DNA of 64,000 bases from Fundicoccus_A sp052115865 (GTDB lineage Bacteria > Bacillota > Bacilli > Lactobacillales > Aerococcaceae): positions 1 through 64,000 of the forward strand of contig NZ_JBQKME010000008.1 in NCBI RefSeq assembly GCF_052115865.1, given 5' to 3'. Of this stretch, positions 16,901 to 25,849 are shown piece after piece. The position numbers were made by a program, and so were the translations under genes. Under the pieces are notes generated by a model, which worked only from the letters and a program-made list of their open reading frames with translations, was not told the DNA's origin and made no database searches. Within the stretch, counting starts at the first letter, position 1, and each line of letters starts with the position of its first letter.

Positions 16901-17449
16901 CTTAAAGAAGCGGTTGATATTAAACGCGGGAATAAGCATGTAGACAAAGTGACAAAGGGACATCAATTAGAGTGGGATGTTGCATTTGATGCTTACCTAC
17001 CTTCCTTCTATATTGAAGACGAGCGGCAAAAGATTGCTTTATATAAGTCGATTCAAAATATTGATTCGATTGAATCTTATCGTGATTTACAAGATCAGTT
17101 GATTGATCGCTTTGGTGAGTTTCCTGATGAAGTAGCGAATTTATTGGAAGTCGCTTTAATTAGACACTTTGGGCAAGAAGCAGGTATTATGCATATTAAA
17201 CAACAGGGAGTCTGGTTGAATGTAACCTTTACTCCTGAAGCGAGTTCGTTTTTCGTAGGACCAAATATTTATGAAGCCTTGCAAAATGTGCCAACCAAAG
17301 TGAAAGTCAATTATGATAATGATGTCTTAAGTGTTAAATTGCTGATTCAAGGTAAAGCCGTTGACCAATGGTTGAGTGATTTAAATAAATTTGCCCAACA
17401 AGCAGATGCAATTATTAACAAAACAGTAGAAAACGAGGTGATATCATGA
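13904..17449 (+). CDS. mfd: Transcription-repair coupling factor
   Basis: Mfd is a 1181-residue DNA translocase that removes RNA polymerase stalled at lesions and recruits UvrA. In order it has a UvrB-like N-terminal module, the RNA-polymerase-interacting domain near residues 490-560 (LEVGDYVVHNNHGIGKYTG), a superfamily 2 helicase core with GDVGYGKT at 649-656 and DEEQ at 750-753, motif VI in YQLRGRVGRT, and the C-terminal UvrA-masking domain. Length is usual. The start is GTG with TAGGAG in front. The stop overlaps the start of rqcP by 4 bases. Confidence 0.97.
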   Translation: MESLYQFPFKETVQSINQHLHDEHAQLVTGIDGSARSVLLTQLFQADPKQFIVVVPIATALNQMYEDLQNMLPDTPVLVFPAEESPAIEFSVSSFDNQAKRIEVLETLDSGHPCIVLTSVAGIRKRVTSFQTWRQEIVELTLGAEIERNLLEQKLNLFGYKRQTMVQSPGEYSVRGSIVDFYPLDLENPVRLDFFDVELDSIRMFDSETQQSLENIDKLTLKPIKDLIFPLNEQQSLSHELKKLLDKQLKKIQDEEIRLNVERGMKEQLELLDQSEPLKYPDAYVSLLKYKDHSIIDYAQGSLNLIMLEFDKIQQQERLLADEDQFWIEHETSIGTLMPGMELRHRAVELIRSIAVPKIYLSTIQRGFAYVTFSQLYHFQYRSMNQFFNQLPLVKTEVDHWLRQEKMIQVVVNSHQRAIKVQQLFEENQILPVNIQAGKEPLDAHINLVVGQLASGFELPLEKWVVLTEKELFNQIKRKVPKQQKLTNAERIKSYSELEVGDYVVHNNHGIGKYTGMETMEINGVHRDLLAVEYQDNSRLLIPIDQIHLIQKYVTSEAKTPKLNKLGGTEWAKTKRKVASKIEDIADELIELYAKRESEKGYAFSEDTPEQIEFENAFEYVETDDQLKSTAEIKKDMERARPMDRLLVGDVGYGKTEVAMRAIFKAVMDGKQVAFLVPTTILAQQHYNTIVQRFAEYPFEIGLLSRFVSRARQNETIKNLESGFCNIVVGTHRLLSKDVVFQDLGLLVVDEEQRFGVKHKERLKQLKQSVDVLTLTATPIPRTLHMSMIGVRDLSVIETPPNNRYPVQTYVLERNEVAVKSAIERELARGGQVFYLYNRVATIDQRAMEISDLVPEARVGVAHGQMNELELETVLMDFIQGNYDVLVTTTIIETGVDIPNANTLFIDNADHMGLSTLYQLRGRVGRTHRIAFAYLMYEPNKQLSEVSEKRLKSIREFTELGSGFKIAMRDLSIRGAGNLLGKQQSGFIDSVGFDLYSQMLKEAVDIKRGNKHVDKVTKGHQLEWDVAFDAYLPSFYIEDERQKIALYKSIQNIDSIESYRDLQDQLIDRFGEFPDEVANLLEVALIRHFGQEAGIMHIKQQGVWLNVTFTPEASSFFVGPNIYEALQNVPTKVKVNYDNDVLSVKLLIQGKAVDQWLSDLNKFAQQADAIINKTVENEVIS

Positions 17450-17712
17450 GACTCGACAAGTTTTTAAAAGTATCCCGTATTATAAAAAGACGTACAGTTG
17501 CTAAAGAAGTAGCTGACCAAGGAAGAATTACAATTAATGGCAAAGTGGCAAAATCAAGTTCTGAGGTAGCTGTATCAGATGAGTTAGCGATTCGTTTTGG
17601 TAACCGATTATTAACAGTAGTAGTTAATGAATTGAAAGATACAACTAAAAAAGATGAAGCCGAAAATATGTATACCATTCTTTTAGAAGAAAGATTAAAT
17701 GATGAAGTATAA
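17446..17712 (+). CDS. rqcP: RqcP, S4-domain ribosome quality control factor (YabO)
   Basis: This 88-residue protein is a stand-alone S4 RNA-binding domain beginning MRLDKFLKVSRIIKRRTVA. RqcP binds the stalled 50S subunit together with RqcH and the tRNA during alanine tailing in Firmicutes. The identification rests on the S4 motif, the size and the location between mfd and divIC, where Bacillus has yabO. The ATG overlaps the mfd stop, so translation is coupled. A typical heat-shock S4 protein (Hsp15) is the alternative reading but is less likely in this neighbourhood. Confidence 0.92.
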   Translation: MRLDKFLKVSRIIKRRTVAKEVADQGRITINGKVAKSSSEVAVSDELAIRFGNRLLTVVVNELKDTTKKDEAENMYTILLEERLNDEV

Positions 17713-17794
17713 TATTATTTGGAAAAAAGTTAGTGCTTGCTAGATATTTAAGCAGTTTATTGATATACTCGATTATGAATGGGAGGTGAGCGTT

Positions 17795-18226
17795 TTGGAC
17801 AATCATTATGAACAAAAGTATGCTAAAAAAGAAAAAATTATTCACTTAGATCGTCAAAAAAACCAGCGGATACCAGATGGACAATCGAATCAGAAAAAAG
17901 CTCACTCACTTCGTGGGGTTGCCAAAGTGTTGTTTTATATTGGACTGTTAGTTGTCCTAAGTCTATTTGTTGTTCCTTTATATAAGACTTATGAGCAGTC
18001 TCAACTGGCTCAACAGCACTATGAACAAGCGTTAAGCGATAACCAAAAAGCTATCGAACGATATCAAGCGGTAAGTAATGAATTTCAGTTATTGCAAAAC
18101 CCTGAATATCTAGCAGAAATTGCACGTAGAGACTATTACTATTCAAAACCGAATGAAATCATTTTTGATTTAGGAGATAGCAACCAAACCAATCATTCGA
18201 TTTTTAATGAAAGCATTCCAGAGTAA
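17795..18226 (+). CDS. divIC: Cell division protein DivIC (FtsB-like)
   Basis: DivIC is a bitopic membrane protein of the divisome that pairs with FtsL and DivIB to activate septal wall synthesis. From the TTG start the product has 143 residues: a charged, Lys/Gln-rich cytosolic N-terminus, one membrane segment near residues 48-66 (VLFYIGLLVVLSLFVVPLY), then an extracellular coiled coil rich in Gln, Glu and Ala, and the family's LQNPEYLAEIARRDYYYSKPNE block. TTG at 17795 is chosen because GGGAGG ends 8 bases before it; the GTG at 17786 lies inside that ribosome binding site. Confidence 0.9.
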   Translation: MDNHYEQKYAKKEKIIHLDRQKNQRIPDGQSNQKKAHSLRGVAKVLFYIGLLVVLSLFVVPLYKTYEQSQLAQQHYEQALSDNQKAIERYQAVSNEFQLLQNPEYLAEIARRDYYYSKPNEIIFDLGDSNQTNHSIFNESIPE

Positions 18227-18312
18227 TGTTTAAAAAAAGTTAAGGCTTGACCTTAGCTGAACAATATCTCATAATACAAGAAACCGAATACTTAAGGAGG
18301 AAATTAGGTTAT

Positions 18313-18843
18313 ATGTCAGTCGAAGTAGGGCAAAAGGTTCAAGGCAAAGTAACAGGTATTACAAATTTTGGGGCGTTCGTTGAGTTACCCGACAATAAAT
18401 CAGGATTAGTTCACATTAGTGAAATCTCGGACAGTTACGTAAAAGATATTAATGATGTCTTAACAATGGGACAAGAAATTGAAGTAAGAGTATTATCAAT
18501 CGCTCCAGATGGAAAAATTAGTTTAAGTTTAAGACAAGCGAATGAGTCTAGTGAGAGTAAGTCAGCTCCTCGAACAAATCGAGATGGATTTCAATCGCAA
18601 GCCAACCATAACCGTAAACCTAAATTTGAATCCAAAGATAATAATTACAACCAAAATAAATCATTTAAACCATCTACTAGACCATCGAATTCAGATAACT
18701 ATTCTAAGCCGAAGGAAACACCGAAAGCGGATGATTTCGATGCGTTAATGAGTAGCTTCTTAAAAGATAGTGAAGATCGCCTATCGTCATTACGTCGTAA
18801 CACTGAAGGGAAACGCGGGGGACGTGGCGGGCGTCGTAATTAA
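18313..18843 (+). CDS. yabR: S1-domain RNA-binding protein (YabR/CvfD-like)
   Basis: From ATG 18313 the protein has 176 residues. Residues 5-75 form one S1 RNA-binding domain (VQGKVTGITNFGAFVEL, GLVHISEIS, ISLSLRQ). The rest is a low-complexity tail with many Asn, Ser and Lys, ending in an RGG-like stretch (KRGGRGGRRN) that probably adds non-specific RNA affinity. YabR/CvfD relatives bind ribosomes and regulate virulence and stress genes in streptococci. AAGGAGG lies 12 bases upstream, slightly far. A longer frame opens at 18247 but contains the Shine-Dalgarno. Position after divIC is as in Bacillus. Confidence 0.88.
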   Translation: MSVEVGQKVQGKVTGITNFGAFVELPDNKSGLVHISEISDSYVKDINDVLTMGQEIEVRVLSIAPDGKISLSLRQANESSESKSAPRTNRDGFQSQANHNRKPKFESKDNNYNQNKSFKPSTRPSNSDNYSKPKETPKADDFDALMSSFLKDSEDRLSSLRRNTEGKRGGRGGRRN

Positions 18844-18860
18844 TACTTAAGGGTATTTCT

Positions 18861-18896
18861 GATTCTGAAATGAATTTTTCATTTCGGAGTCTTTTT
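18861..18896 (+). terminator. Terminator after the S1-domain gene
   Basis: A 14-bp stem with two G-T pairs (GATTCTGAAATGAA with TTCATTTCGGAGTC) is followed by TTTTTG. It separates the mfd unit from tilS. Confidence 0.75.
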
Positions 18897-18953
18897 GTTT
18901 AGCTTTTTTTATTTATTCAGCTAGATGATGCGTATAGAGTAGGAGTAGATGTA

Positions 18954-20402
18954 ATGGATACATTAATACATCAAATTTCAAATCAATTAAAACAAAATCC
19001 GACATGGACAAAGTCTAATACAGCGATTCTAGCTATTTCTGGTGGCGTTGATTCCATGGCTTTGTTAGAGGTATTTATTCAGCTGAATAAGGCGCTTGAA
19101 GGGAGCAATAAGCAGTTGGTCGTTGCTCACTTTGATCATAATGTCAGAGAGGATAGTTATCTAGATGCAGCTTTTGTGCAGAAAAAAGCCGAAGAAGCAG
19201 GTTTAATTTATTTTGTGCAAAAGTGGAAAAACCCCGCTCAAAAGGATTTTGAAGCTAGGGCACGTCGTGCGAGATATCGTTTTTTAGCAGAAGTTGCTCG
19301 CTCAATGGACACTAACATTGTTGTAACTGGCCATCATTTGAATGATCATATTGAAACAATAATGATGCGGTTCGTCAGAGGGACGTCTATTCGCGGTATC
19401 CGTGGCATCCAATCGGAACAACAATTACCAGTTAAAATCGATCGTTTTGGAAAAGCGCTGAATCTTCATTTAATACGACCATTTCTAGATGTGTCTAAAG
19501 AAGAACTCTATCGCTTTGCTAAGCGCGAACAGATAAACTTTCGTGAAGATTCAAGTAATCTGAATCCTATCTACTATCGTAATAGAGTCAGACATGAGTT
19601 AATGCCTCTATTAGAAAAAGAGAATCCAAATGTACTTAAAAATATCCAACGCTTGGTTGAACAGGCAAATATTAGTTATCAATCCCATTTGTATGATTTT
19701 TGGGAGGAAGAATTATATTGGTTAAAAAGGCTGAATAAGAAGGAGTGGCAAATTCACATTCCATTTCTTGAGCAGTTAAATTCGGCTAAGCAATGCATTT
19801 ACTTAACGATATTTTGTGAGGAGTTATTTATTAAAGAATACCCTCAATTAAGTAATGATGTTCCTAGTTTGTTAAACCAAATGATTGAGAAAGAACAAAA
19901 CGCTAATTATAGCATTCAACTTGGAAGTAATTGGGTGGCTGTTAGAGAATATGACACCATCTATATTCGACAAGATCAGCCTACTCTAGTCTATTCACAA
20001 GAGGAAACTCAACTTCAGACAATCAATCACTGGTATCCATTAGGAGAAGGCTATCAATTGGGCTTTTTCCAAGAAGATGAAGTAACCGAAGCGATGTATG
20101 AAATGGCTGATGCTCATTTAACTGTTGAATTAAGTGCTGATGAAAAATTTGATTTTTCAATTCGACATCGTAGAGCGGGTGACTTTATGCGTTTGGGGAC
20201 TGTACAAAATCCTTTCCATAAGAAAATTAATCGTATTATGATAGATAATAAAATTCCTAAAAGCATTAGAGAATCTAAATGGCTCTTATTAAATAAGAAA
20301 GATATCATATGGTTAATACCTGATACAAAGTCGTTATTGTATCAATCTCAACAAACTGATACAATAAACTATGTGTTTTTATTCCAACCAATTTTTGATT
20401 AA
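18954..20402 (+). CDS. tilS: tRNA(Ile)-lysidine synthase
   Basis: TilS converts C34 of the CAU-anticodon tRNA-Ile to lysidine, so that it reads AUA codons and is charged with Ile rather than Met; it is essential. The 482-residue protein has the PP-loop SGGVDS at 29-34, VTGHHLNDHIETIMMRF, FREDSSN in the catalytic domain, and a C-terminal TilS domain ending with the RRAGDFMRLG block. AGTAGGAG precedes the ATG. It is followed closely by hpt; TilS and Hpt are coupled genes in Bacillus and act together on ftsH transcription there. Confidence 0.95.
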   Translation: MDTLIHQISNQLKQNPTWTKSNTAILAISGGVDSMALLEVFIQLNKALEGSNKQLVVAHFDHNVREDSYLDAAFVQKKAEEAGLIYFVQKWKNPAQKDFEARARRARYRFLAEVARSMDTNIVVTGHHLNDHIETIMMRFVRGTSIRGIRGIQSEQQLPVKIDRFGKALNLHLIRPFLDVSKEELYRFAKREQINFREDSSNLNPIYYRNRVRHELMPLLEKENPNVLKNIQRLVEQANISYQSHLYDFWEEELYWLKRLNKKEWQIHIPFLEQLNSAKQCIYLTIFCEELFIKEYPQLSNDVPSLLNQMIEKEQNANYSIQLGSNWVAVREYDTIYIRQDQPTLVYSQEETQLQTINHWYPLGEGYQLGFFQEDEVTEAMYEMADAHLTVELSADEKFDFSIRHRRAGDFMRLGTVQNPFHKKINRIMIDNKIPKSIRESKWLLLNKKDIIWLIPDTKSLLYQSQQTDTINYVFLFQPIFD

Positions 20403-20441
20403 AAATATGCTTCAACTAGAAGCATGAATAAAGGAGAAAAA

Positions 20442-20996
20442 ATGTTAGATAAGGATATTCAAAAAGTTTTAGTCACAGCTGAAGAGATTAAAGAAGCAAC
20501 AAAACGTTTAGGGGAACAATTAACTAAAGATTATGAAGGAAAAGAAGTAGTTGTCGTAGGGATTTTACGTGGCGCTGCTTTATTTATGGCGGATATTATT
20601 CGCGAAATGGATACTTATCTAGAAATTGATTTTATGGATGTTTCGAGCTATGGTGACGCTTTTGTATCCTCAGGGGAAGTAAAAATTCTAAAGGATTTAG
20701 ATACACCGGCAGAAGGCAGACATTTTTTAATTGTGGAAGATATCATTGATACGGGTAGAACCTTAAGGTATATTGTAGATTTATTAAAATATCGTAAAGC
20801 GGCTTCCGTAAAGGTGTGTACTTTATTAGACAAGCCAGAACGTCGATTGGTAAAAGATTTAACAGCAGATTACGTTGGAATACAAGTTCCTAATGAGTTC
20901 GTAGTCGGCTATGGACTTGACTATAAACAGAAATATCGTAATTTACCATATGTTGGGGTTTTAAAACCAGAAATTTATGAAGAGACGGCTGAATAG
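20442..20996 (+). CDS. hpt: Hypoxanthine-guanine phosphoribosyltransferase
   Basis: Hpt salvages hypoxanthine and guanine to IMP and GMP using PRPP. The 184-residue product carries the PRPP-binding loop VEDIIDTGRTL around residues 98-108, VGILRGAALFMAD near 39-51 and the flexible-loop SSYGD near 69-73. The start is ATG 20442, with AAGGAG 5 bases upstream. A longer frame from 20424 includes that ribosome binding site and is rejected. It lies between tilS and ftsH as in Bacillus and other Firmicutes. No purine-responsive leader is visible in the short 39-base gap. Confidence 0.95.
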   Translation: MLDKDIQKVLVTAEEIKEATKRLGEQLTKDYEGKEVVVVGILRGAALFMADIIREMDTYLEIDFMDVSSYGDAFVSSGEVKILKDLDTPAEGRHFLIVEDIIDTGRTLRYIVDLLKYRKAASVKVCTLLDKPERRLVKDLTADYVGIQVPNEFVVGYGLDYKQKYRNLPYVGVLKPEIYEETAE

Positions 20997-21084
20997 CTTT
21001 TTGCTTCTTAACTATGGTAAAATAGCCTAGATGCAAAGTAATTATTTTAAATAAATTAAAATGAGTAGGAGGGAGATATTACTC

Positions 21085-23211
21085 ATGCAGAACCCAAATC
21101 CAAATCGTAATTTTTTTGGTGGAACACTATTTTATATCTTGATTTTTCTAGCGATTGCTGGGATATTTCAAATATTTGTGGGCGATTTTAATTCCGCCGT
21201 TCGTGTTGAAGAAATATCATCGACGGAATTTATTGAAAACTTAAATGATGGTGAAATTGATAATTTTACGATTCAGATTGGCTCAGGAGCCTATAATATT
21301 ACGGGAGAATATGTAAGTAGCACTTCCGTTAATGAAGAAGAGGAGAATTTCTTCCAAATTTTCCAAGGATCTAATGCCAACAGACAGTTTGAAACCCGAG
21401 TGCTAGGTAACGATACGACCTTAGCGTATATTACCCAAGTCGCTTTAACGACAGAAACCGAGTTTGAAACTTTGTCTGAATCAAGTGCAGGCCTATGGCT
21501 TAGCATCATACCTTTTCTAATCTTAATGGTTCCCGTCTTTTTCTTAATGTTCTCCATGATGCAATCTGGTGGAGCAGGCGGAGGAAAAGGTGTCATGAAT
21601 TTTGGTAAAACCAAATCAAAAGATGTCTCTAAGCAAAAAGTTAAAGTTCGCTTTGATGACGTTGCTGGAGCAGAAGAAGAGAAACAAGAATTAGTTGAAA
21701 TTGTTGAATTCCTTAAAGATCCTAAACGTTTTACCGCTTTAGGTGCGCGTATACCCGCTGGTGTCCTTTTAGAAGGGCCTCCAGGGACAGGGAAAACCTT
21801 ATTAGCTAAAGCTGTAGCCGGTGAAGCGGGGGTTCCATTCTTCAGTATTTCTGGTTCTGAATTCGTTGAAATGTTTGTCGGTGTGGGTGCGAGCCGTGTA
21901 CGTGATTTATTTGAAAATGCGAAAAAGAATGCCCCCGCCATTGTATTTATTGATGAGATTGATGCAGTAGGTCGTCAACGTGGCGCTGGAATGGGTGGCG
22001 GTCACGACGAGCGTGAACAAACACTTAACCAACTCTTAGTTGAGATGGATGGTTTCGAAGGTAACGAAGGTGTTATTGTTATCGCGGCAACCAACCGTTC
22101 TGATGTTCTTGACCCAGCTTTACTGCGTCCAGGACGTTTTGACCGTCAAATCTTAGTGGGGAATCCTGATGTTAAAGGCCGTGAAGCGATTCTAAAAGTG
22201 CATTCACGCAACAAAAAATTAGCCAATGATGTTGATTTGCGTGTCATTGCACAACAAACACCAGGCTTTTCAGGTGCCGATTTAGAAAACTTATTAAACG
22301 AAGCAGCTTTAATTGCGGCTCGTTTTGATCGAACAGAAATTACTGCTGTTGATGTGGATGAAGCGCATGACCGTGTTATCGCTGGTCCAGCTAAGAAAGA
22401 TTCAGCCATTTCAGAAAAACAACGTAAAACAATTGCTTATCACGAAGCAGGGCATACTGTTGTAGGAATGGTTTTAAGTGAAGCGAGAACCGTACATAAA
22501 GTAACCATCGTTCCACGTGGACGTGCAGGTGGATATGCGATTATGTTACCTAAAGAAGATCGCTTTATTGTGACTGAAAAAGAACTTTACCAACAAGTGG
22601 TAGGCTTACTAGGTGGACGTGTAGCTGAGGAAATTGTCTTTAATGCCCAATCTACCGGTGCAAGTAATGACTTTGAGCAAGCAACACAAATTGTTCGTAG
22701 TATGGTAACCGAATATGGGATGTCTGATAAATTAGGGACCATCCAATATGAAGGTAATCAAAAAGTGTTTGTCGGACGTCAATATGGCCAAAACGCGCAC
22801 TATTCTGAACAAGTGGCTTATGAAATCGACTTAGAAATCCGTCGCATTATGGGCGAAGCATTGGACGAAGCCTATAAAATTATTGAAGCCCATCGTGAAC
22901 AATTAAATATCATTGCTGAAAAACTTCTTGAAGTTGAAACATTAGATGCGCGTCAAATTAAGTCTTTATTTGAAACAGGCAAAATGCCAACGTTTGAAGA
23001 AGATGATAACAATGAACCAATCGAAGATGCGGATACTTTCGAAGAAGCGAAAGAAAAAGCTGAACAAGAAGAGTTAGCTGATCGCCGTGATGATGATAAC
23101 GATGATGACTTACCGCCAACAGGCACATCAAGTGAAGAATTGTCTGGGTCGAAAGTAAGGAAAACGCTCGAAAATGATGAGCCGATTATTTCTGAGAAAG
23201 ATTCTGAATAA
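21085..23211 (+). CDS. ftsH: ATP-dependent zinc metalloprotease FtsH
   Basis: FtsH is a membrane-anchored AAA+ protease that degrades misfolded membrane proteins and short-lived regulators. From ATG 21085 it has 708 residues: a first membrane segment near 13-33, an extracytoplasmic domain, a second membrane segment near 140-160, the AAA module with GPPGTGKT at 231-238, IVFIDEID and the second region of homology, then the zinc site HEAGH at 453-457. The C-terminal 70 residues are acidic and low-complexity. TAGGAGGGAG lies 9 bases before this ATG; the upstream ATG at 21061 has that Shine-Dalgarno inside its frame. Confidence 0.97.
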   Translation: MQNPNPNRNFFGGTLFYILIFLAIAGIFQIFVGDFNSAVRVEEISSTEFIENLNDGEIDNFTIQIGSGAYNITGEYVSSTSVNEEEENFFQIFQGSNANRQFETRVLGNDTTLAYITQVALTTETEFETLSESSAGLWLSIIPFLILMVPVFFLMFSMMQSGGAGGGKGVMNFGKTKSKDVSKQKVKVRFDDVAGAEEEKQELVEIVEFLKDPKRFTALGARIPAGVLLEGPPGTGKTLLAKAVAGEAGVPFFSISGSEFVEMFVGVGASRVRDLFENAKKNAPAIVFIDEIDAVGRQRGAGMGGGHDEREQTLNQLLVEMDGFEGNEGVIVIAATNRSDVLDPALLRPGRFDRQILVGNPDVKGREAILKVHSRNKKLANDVDLRVIAQQTPGFSGADLENLLNEAALIAARFDRTEITAVDVDEAHDRVIAGPAKKDSAISEKQRKTIAYHEAGHTVVGMVLSEARTVHKVTIVPRGRAGGYAIMLPKEDRFIVTEKELYQQVVGLLGGRVAEEIVFNAQSTGASNDFEQATQIVRSMVTEYGMSDKLGTIQYEGNQKVFVGRQYGQNAHYSEQVAYEIDLEIRRIMGEALDEAYKIIEAHREQLNIIAEKLLEVETLDARQIKSLFETGKMPTFEEDDNNEPIEDADTFEEAKEKAEQEELADRRDDDNDDDLPPTGTSSEELSGSKVRKTLENDEPIISEKDSE

Positions 23212-23234
23212 GATGGATATAGAATAATTAATAA

Positions 23235-23290
23235 CAAACGTTCTGTTAAAGCATGCAAGTGCCAACTCTAGCAGAACGTTTGCTTTTTGT
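23235..23290 (+). terminator. Terminator after ftsH
   Basis: An 11-bp stem (CAAACGTTCTG with CAGAACGTTTG) spans a 26-base loop and is followed by CTTTTTGTTT. Confidence 0.75.
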
Positions 23291-23335
23291 TTACAAGATG
23301 GCGAATTTAATTATATTTATTTAAAGGAGAAATTT

Positions 23336-24205
23336 ATGACTGATAAGTTACTAAAGGCTTTGGCTTTTGATAAGCAAATCCGTGTGTATGTGCTGGATGC
23401 GACACAAATGGTTACCGAAGCACAAGAAAGACATCAAACTTGGCATACTGCAACAGCGGCTCTAGGAAGAACGTTAGTAGCAACAACGATTCTAGCTGGA
23501 ACTTTAAAAGGTGAAGATCGTATGACAGCTGAAGTTTTAGGAAGTGGTCCAGTAGGACATATCATTGCGGATGGAAATGCGAAAGGTGATATCCGCGGAT
23601 ATGTTGCAAATCCAGAAGTTGCCTTGGAGTTAAATGCTGATGGCAAATTAGATGTAGCTGGAGCGGTAGGTTTACCAGGTTCATTGGTTATTAGAAAGTA
23701 TATTAGTGATACTGAACCTTTTAGTGGACAGGTTCCGTTAATTAGTGGTGAATTGGCTGAGGACTTTACTTACTATATGGCCCTATCTGAACAGACCCCT
23801 TCATCGATTGGCTTAAGTGTGTTGGTTAATCCAGATGAATCTGTCAAAACAGCTGGAGGTTTTATGCTTCAAGTCATGCCGGGGGCAACAGAAGAAACCA
23901 TTTCAACTTTAGAAGCTCGTTTGGAAAAACTAGGTCGTTTTTCAGATTTGCTTGAAAAAGGTTTAACGCTTGAAGAATTATTAATCGAATTAGTTGGTGA
24001 AAACCAATATGAAATTTTAACAGAAATGCCGGTTCGTTTTTATTGCGACTGTAGTAAAGAACGCTTTGCTAAAAGTTTAATGACCGTAGGACGTGAAGAA
24101 ATTGAAGCTATGATTCGTGAAGACCACGGAGCAGAAGTAGTGTGTCATTTCTGTAACGAACATTATCAATTTAGTGAAGCAGACTTACAAGAGCTAATCA
24201 ATTAA
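23336..24205 (+). CDS. hslO: Redox-regulated chaperone Hsp33
   Basis: Hsp33 is a cytosolic holdase that is inactive when reduced with zinc bound, and becomes active when oxidative stress forms disulphides. The 289-residue product has the C-terminal redox switch: Cys237 and Cys239 (CDC) plus Cys270 and Cys273 (CHFC). The N-terminal folding domain is intact. AAAGGAG lies upstream of the ATG. It sits between ftsH and lysS, the common Firmicute order (Bacillus has coaX and cysK nearby, absent here). Confidence 0.96.
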   Translation: MTDKLLKALAFDKQIRVYVLDATQMVTEAQERHQTWHTATAALGRTLVATTILAGTLKGEDRMTAEVLGSGPVGHIIADGNAKGDIRGYVANPEVALELNADGKLDVAGAVGLPGSLVIRKYISDTEPFSGQVPLISGELAEDFTYYMALSEQTPSSIGLSVLVNPDESVKTAGGFMLQVMPGATEETISTLEARLEKLGRFSDLLEKGLTLEELLIELVGENQYEILTEMPVRFYCDCSKERFAKSLMTVGREEIEAMIREDHGAEVVCHFCNEHYQFSEADLQELIN

Positions 24206-24307
24206 TCATCCATAAATTGTCAATGGATAAGTAAATATGACTTTTAATCTTATGTCAGTTAAAATATAATAAAGTGGAATGCCTTTAAATTGCAGAGGAG
24301 TGAAAAG

Positions 24308-25807
24308 ATGACAGAACATCATGAAGAATTAAACGATCAGCTGATTGCCCGTAGAGAGAAAATCGAAAAGATGCTAGCCGAAGGAGTCCAACCCTTTGCA
24401 TCTGGTTTCCAAAGAACCCATCTTTCAATGGACCTTCATCAAGAATACGACCATATAGAAAAAGAAGACTTTTCAGATGGAGAAGACCGTATTCGTGTAG
24501 CCGTAGCAGGAAGAATAGTCTCCAAGCGTGGCAAAGGTAAAGCTGGCTTTGCCCATTTACAAGATATGCAGGGACGAATTCAAATTTACGTCCGTCAAGA
24601 TACCGTTGGAGATGAAATGTATCCTTGGTTTAAAGTGGCAGACTTAGGTGATATCGTTGGAGTTAATGGCTATTTATTTAAAACAAATACAGGAGAATTA
24701 TCCGTAAGGGCAGAAGAATTTGTGCCTTTAACGAAAGCTTTACGTCCTTTACCTGATAAATTCCATGGCTTAACAAATATTGAACAAAAATATCGCCAGC
24801 GTTATTTAGATCTCATTAGTAATGAAGATAGCCATGATCGTTTTGTTAAACGTTCTAAGATCATTAGTGAAATTAGACGTTACTTAGATGATCAAGGCTA
24901 CTTAGAAGTGGAAACCCCAGTACTTCATAATTTAGCTGGTGGTGCGAATGCCCGTCCATTTATTACCCATCATAATGCTTTAGATATGGAATTATACATG
25001 CGTATTGCACTTGAGCTTCACTTAAAACGTCTTGTTATTGGTGGCATGGAGCAAGTGTATGAAATCGGCCGCGTTTTCCGTAATGAAGGGATTGATACTA
25101 CCCATAATCCTGAATTTACCATGTTAGAAGTTTATACAGCTTATACTATTTATACTGATATTATGGATTTAACCGAAGGGTTGATTCGCACGGTTGCTGA
25201 GCGTGTCTTAGGCAAAACTGTTTTGGAATATGATGAACATCAAGTTGATTTAGGACAAGCTTGGCATCGTGTTCACATGGTCGATTTAATTAAAGAAGTA
25301 ACGGGTGTGGATTTTTGGCAAGAGATGTCATACGAAGAAGCTAAGGAATTGGCTAAAGCCCACCGTGTAAAAGTAGATGATCATGACTATTCAGTTGGGC
25401 ATATTATTAATAATTTCTTTGAAACATTTTGTGAAGAGAAGTTAATCCAACCAACCTTTGTCTTTGGTCATCCAGTAGAAATCTCGCCTCTAGCGCGTAA
25501 AAATGAAGAAGACCCTCGCTTTACAGATCGCTTTGAGTTATTTATTGTAGGGGATGAATATGCTAATGCCTTTACAGAGTTAACCGATCCAATTGATCAA
25601 AGAGAACGTTTTGAAGCGCAGATGGCTGAAAAAGATGCCGGTAACGACGAAGCACATCCAATTGATGAAGACTTTATTGAAGCGTTAGAGTACGGCTTCC
25701 CGCCAACTGGAGGACTAGGTATCGGAATTGATCGCTTAATTATGTTATTAACCAATTCACAATCAATCCGTGATGTTTTACTATTCCCAACTTTAAGAAA
25801 TAACTAA
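24308..25807 (+). CDS. lysS: Lysyl-tRNA synthetase (class II)
   Basis: This class II synthetase charges tRNA-Lys. The 499-residue protein has an N-terminal OB-fold anticodon-binding domain (residues about 55-150), motif 2 in VFRNEGIDTTHNPEFTMLE and motif 3 in GLGIGIDRLIM near the C-terminus. ATG 24308 follows GAGGAG by 7 bases; an in-frame TTG at 24290 precedes the ribosome binding site and is rejected. A TATAAT at 24265-24270 may be the -10 of its promoter. No T-box is present and no clear terminator follows; the small GNAT gene begins 42 bases later. Confidence 0.97.
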   Translation: MTEHHEELNDQLIARREKIEKMLAEGVQPFASGFQRTHLSMDLHQEYDHIEKEDFSDGEDRIRVAVAGRIVSKRGKGKAGFAHLQDMQGRIQIYVRQDTVGDEMYPWFKVADLGDIVGVNGYLFKTNTGELSVRAEEFVPLTKALRPLPDKFHGLTNIEQKYRQRYLDLISNEDSHDRFVKRSKIISEIRRYLDDQGYLEVETPVLHNLAGGANARPFITHHNALDMELYMRIALELHLKRLVIGGMEQVYEIGRVFRNEGIDTTHNPEFTMLEVYTAYTIYTDIMDLTEGLIRTVAERVLGKTVLEYDEHQVDLGQAWHRVHMVDLIKEVTGVDFWQEMSYEEAKELAKAHRVKVDDHDYSVGHIINNFFETFCEEKLIQPTFVFGHPVEISPLARKNEEDPRFTDRFELFIVGDEYANAFTELTDPIDQRERFEAQMAEKDAGNDEAHPIDEDFIEALEYGFPPTGGLGIGIDRLIMLLTNSQSIRDVLLFPTLRNN

Positions 25808-25849
25808 AAATAAATATTTAATTATCAATTATAGAAGGGAGGTTTTAAG

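Noticed and set aside
21291..21941. Long minus-strand frame inside ftsH
   Set aside because: It is a shadow of the conserved ftsH reading frame; Ser/Pro-rich translation with no family features.
24210..24307. T-box leader before lysS
   Set aside because: The gap is under 100 bases and lacks the T-box sequence and specifier stem.
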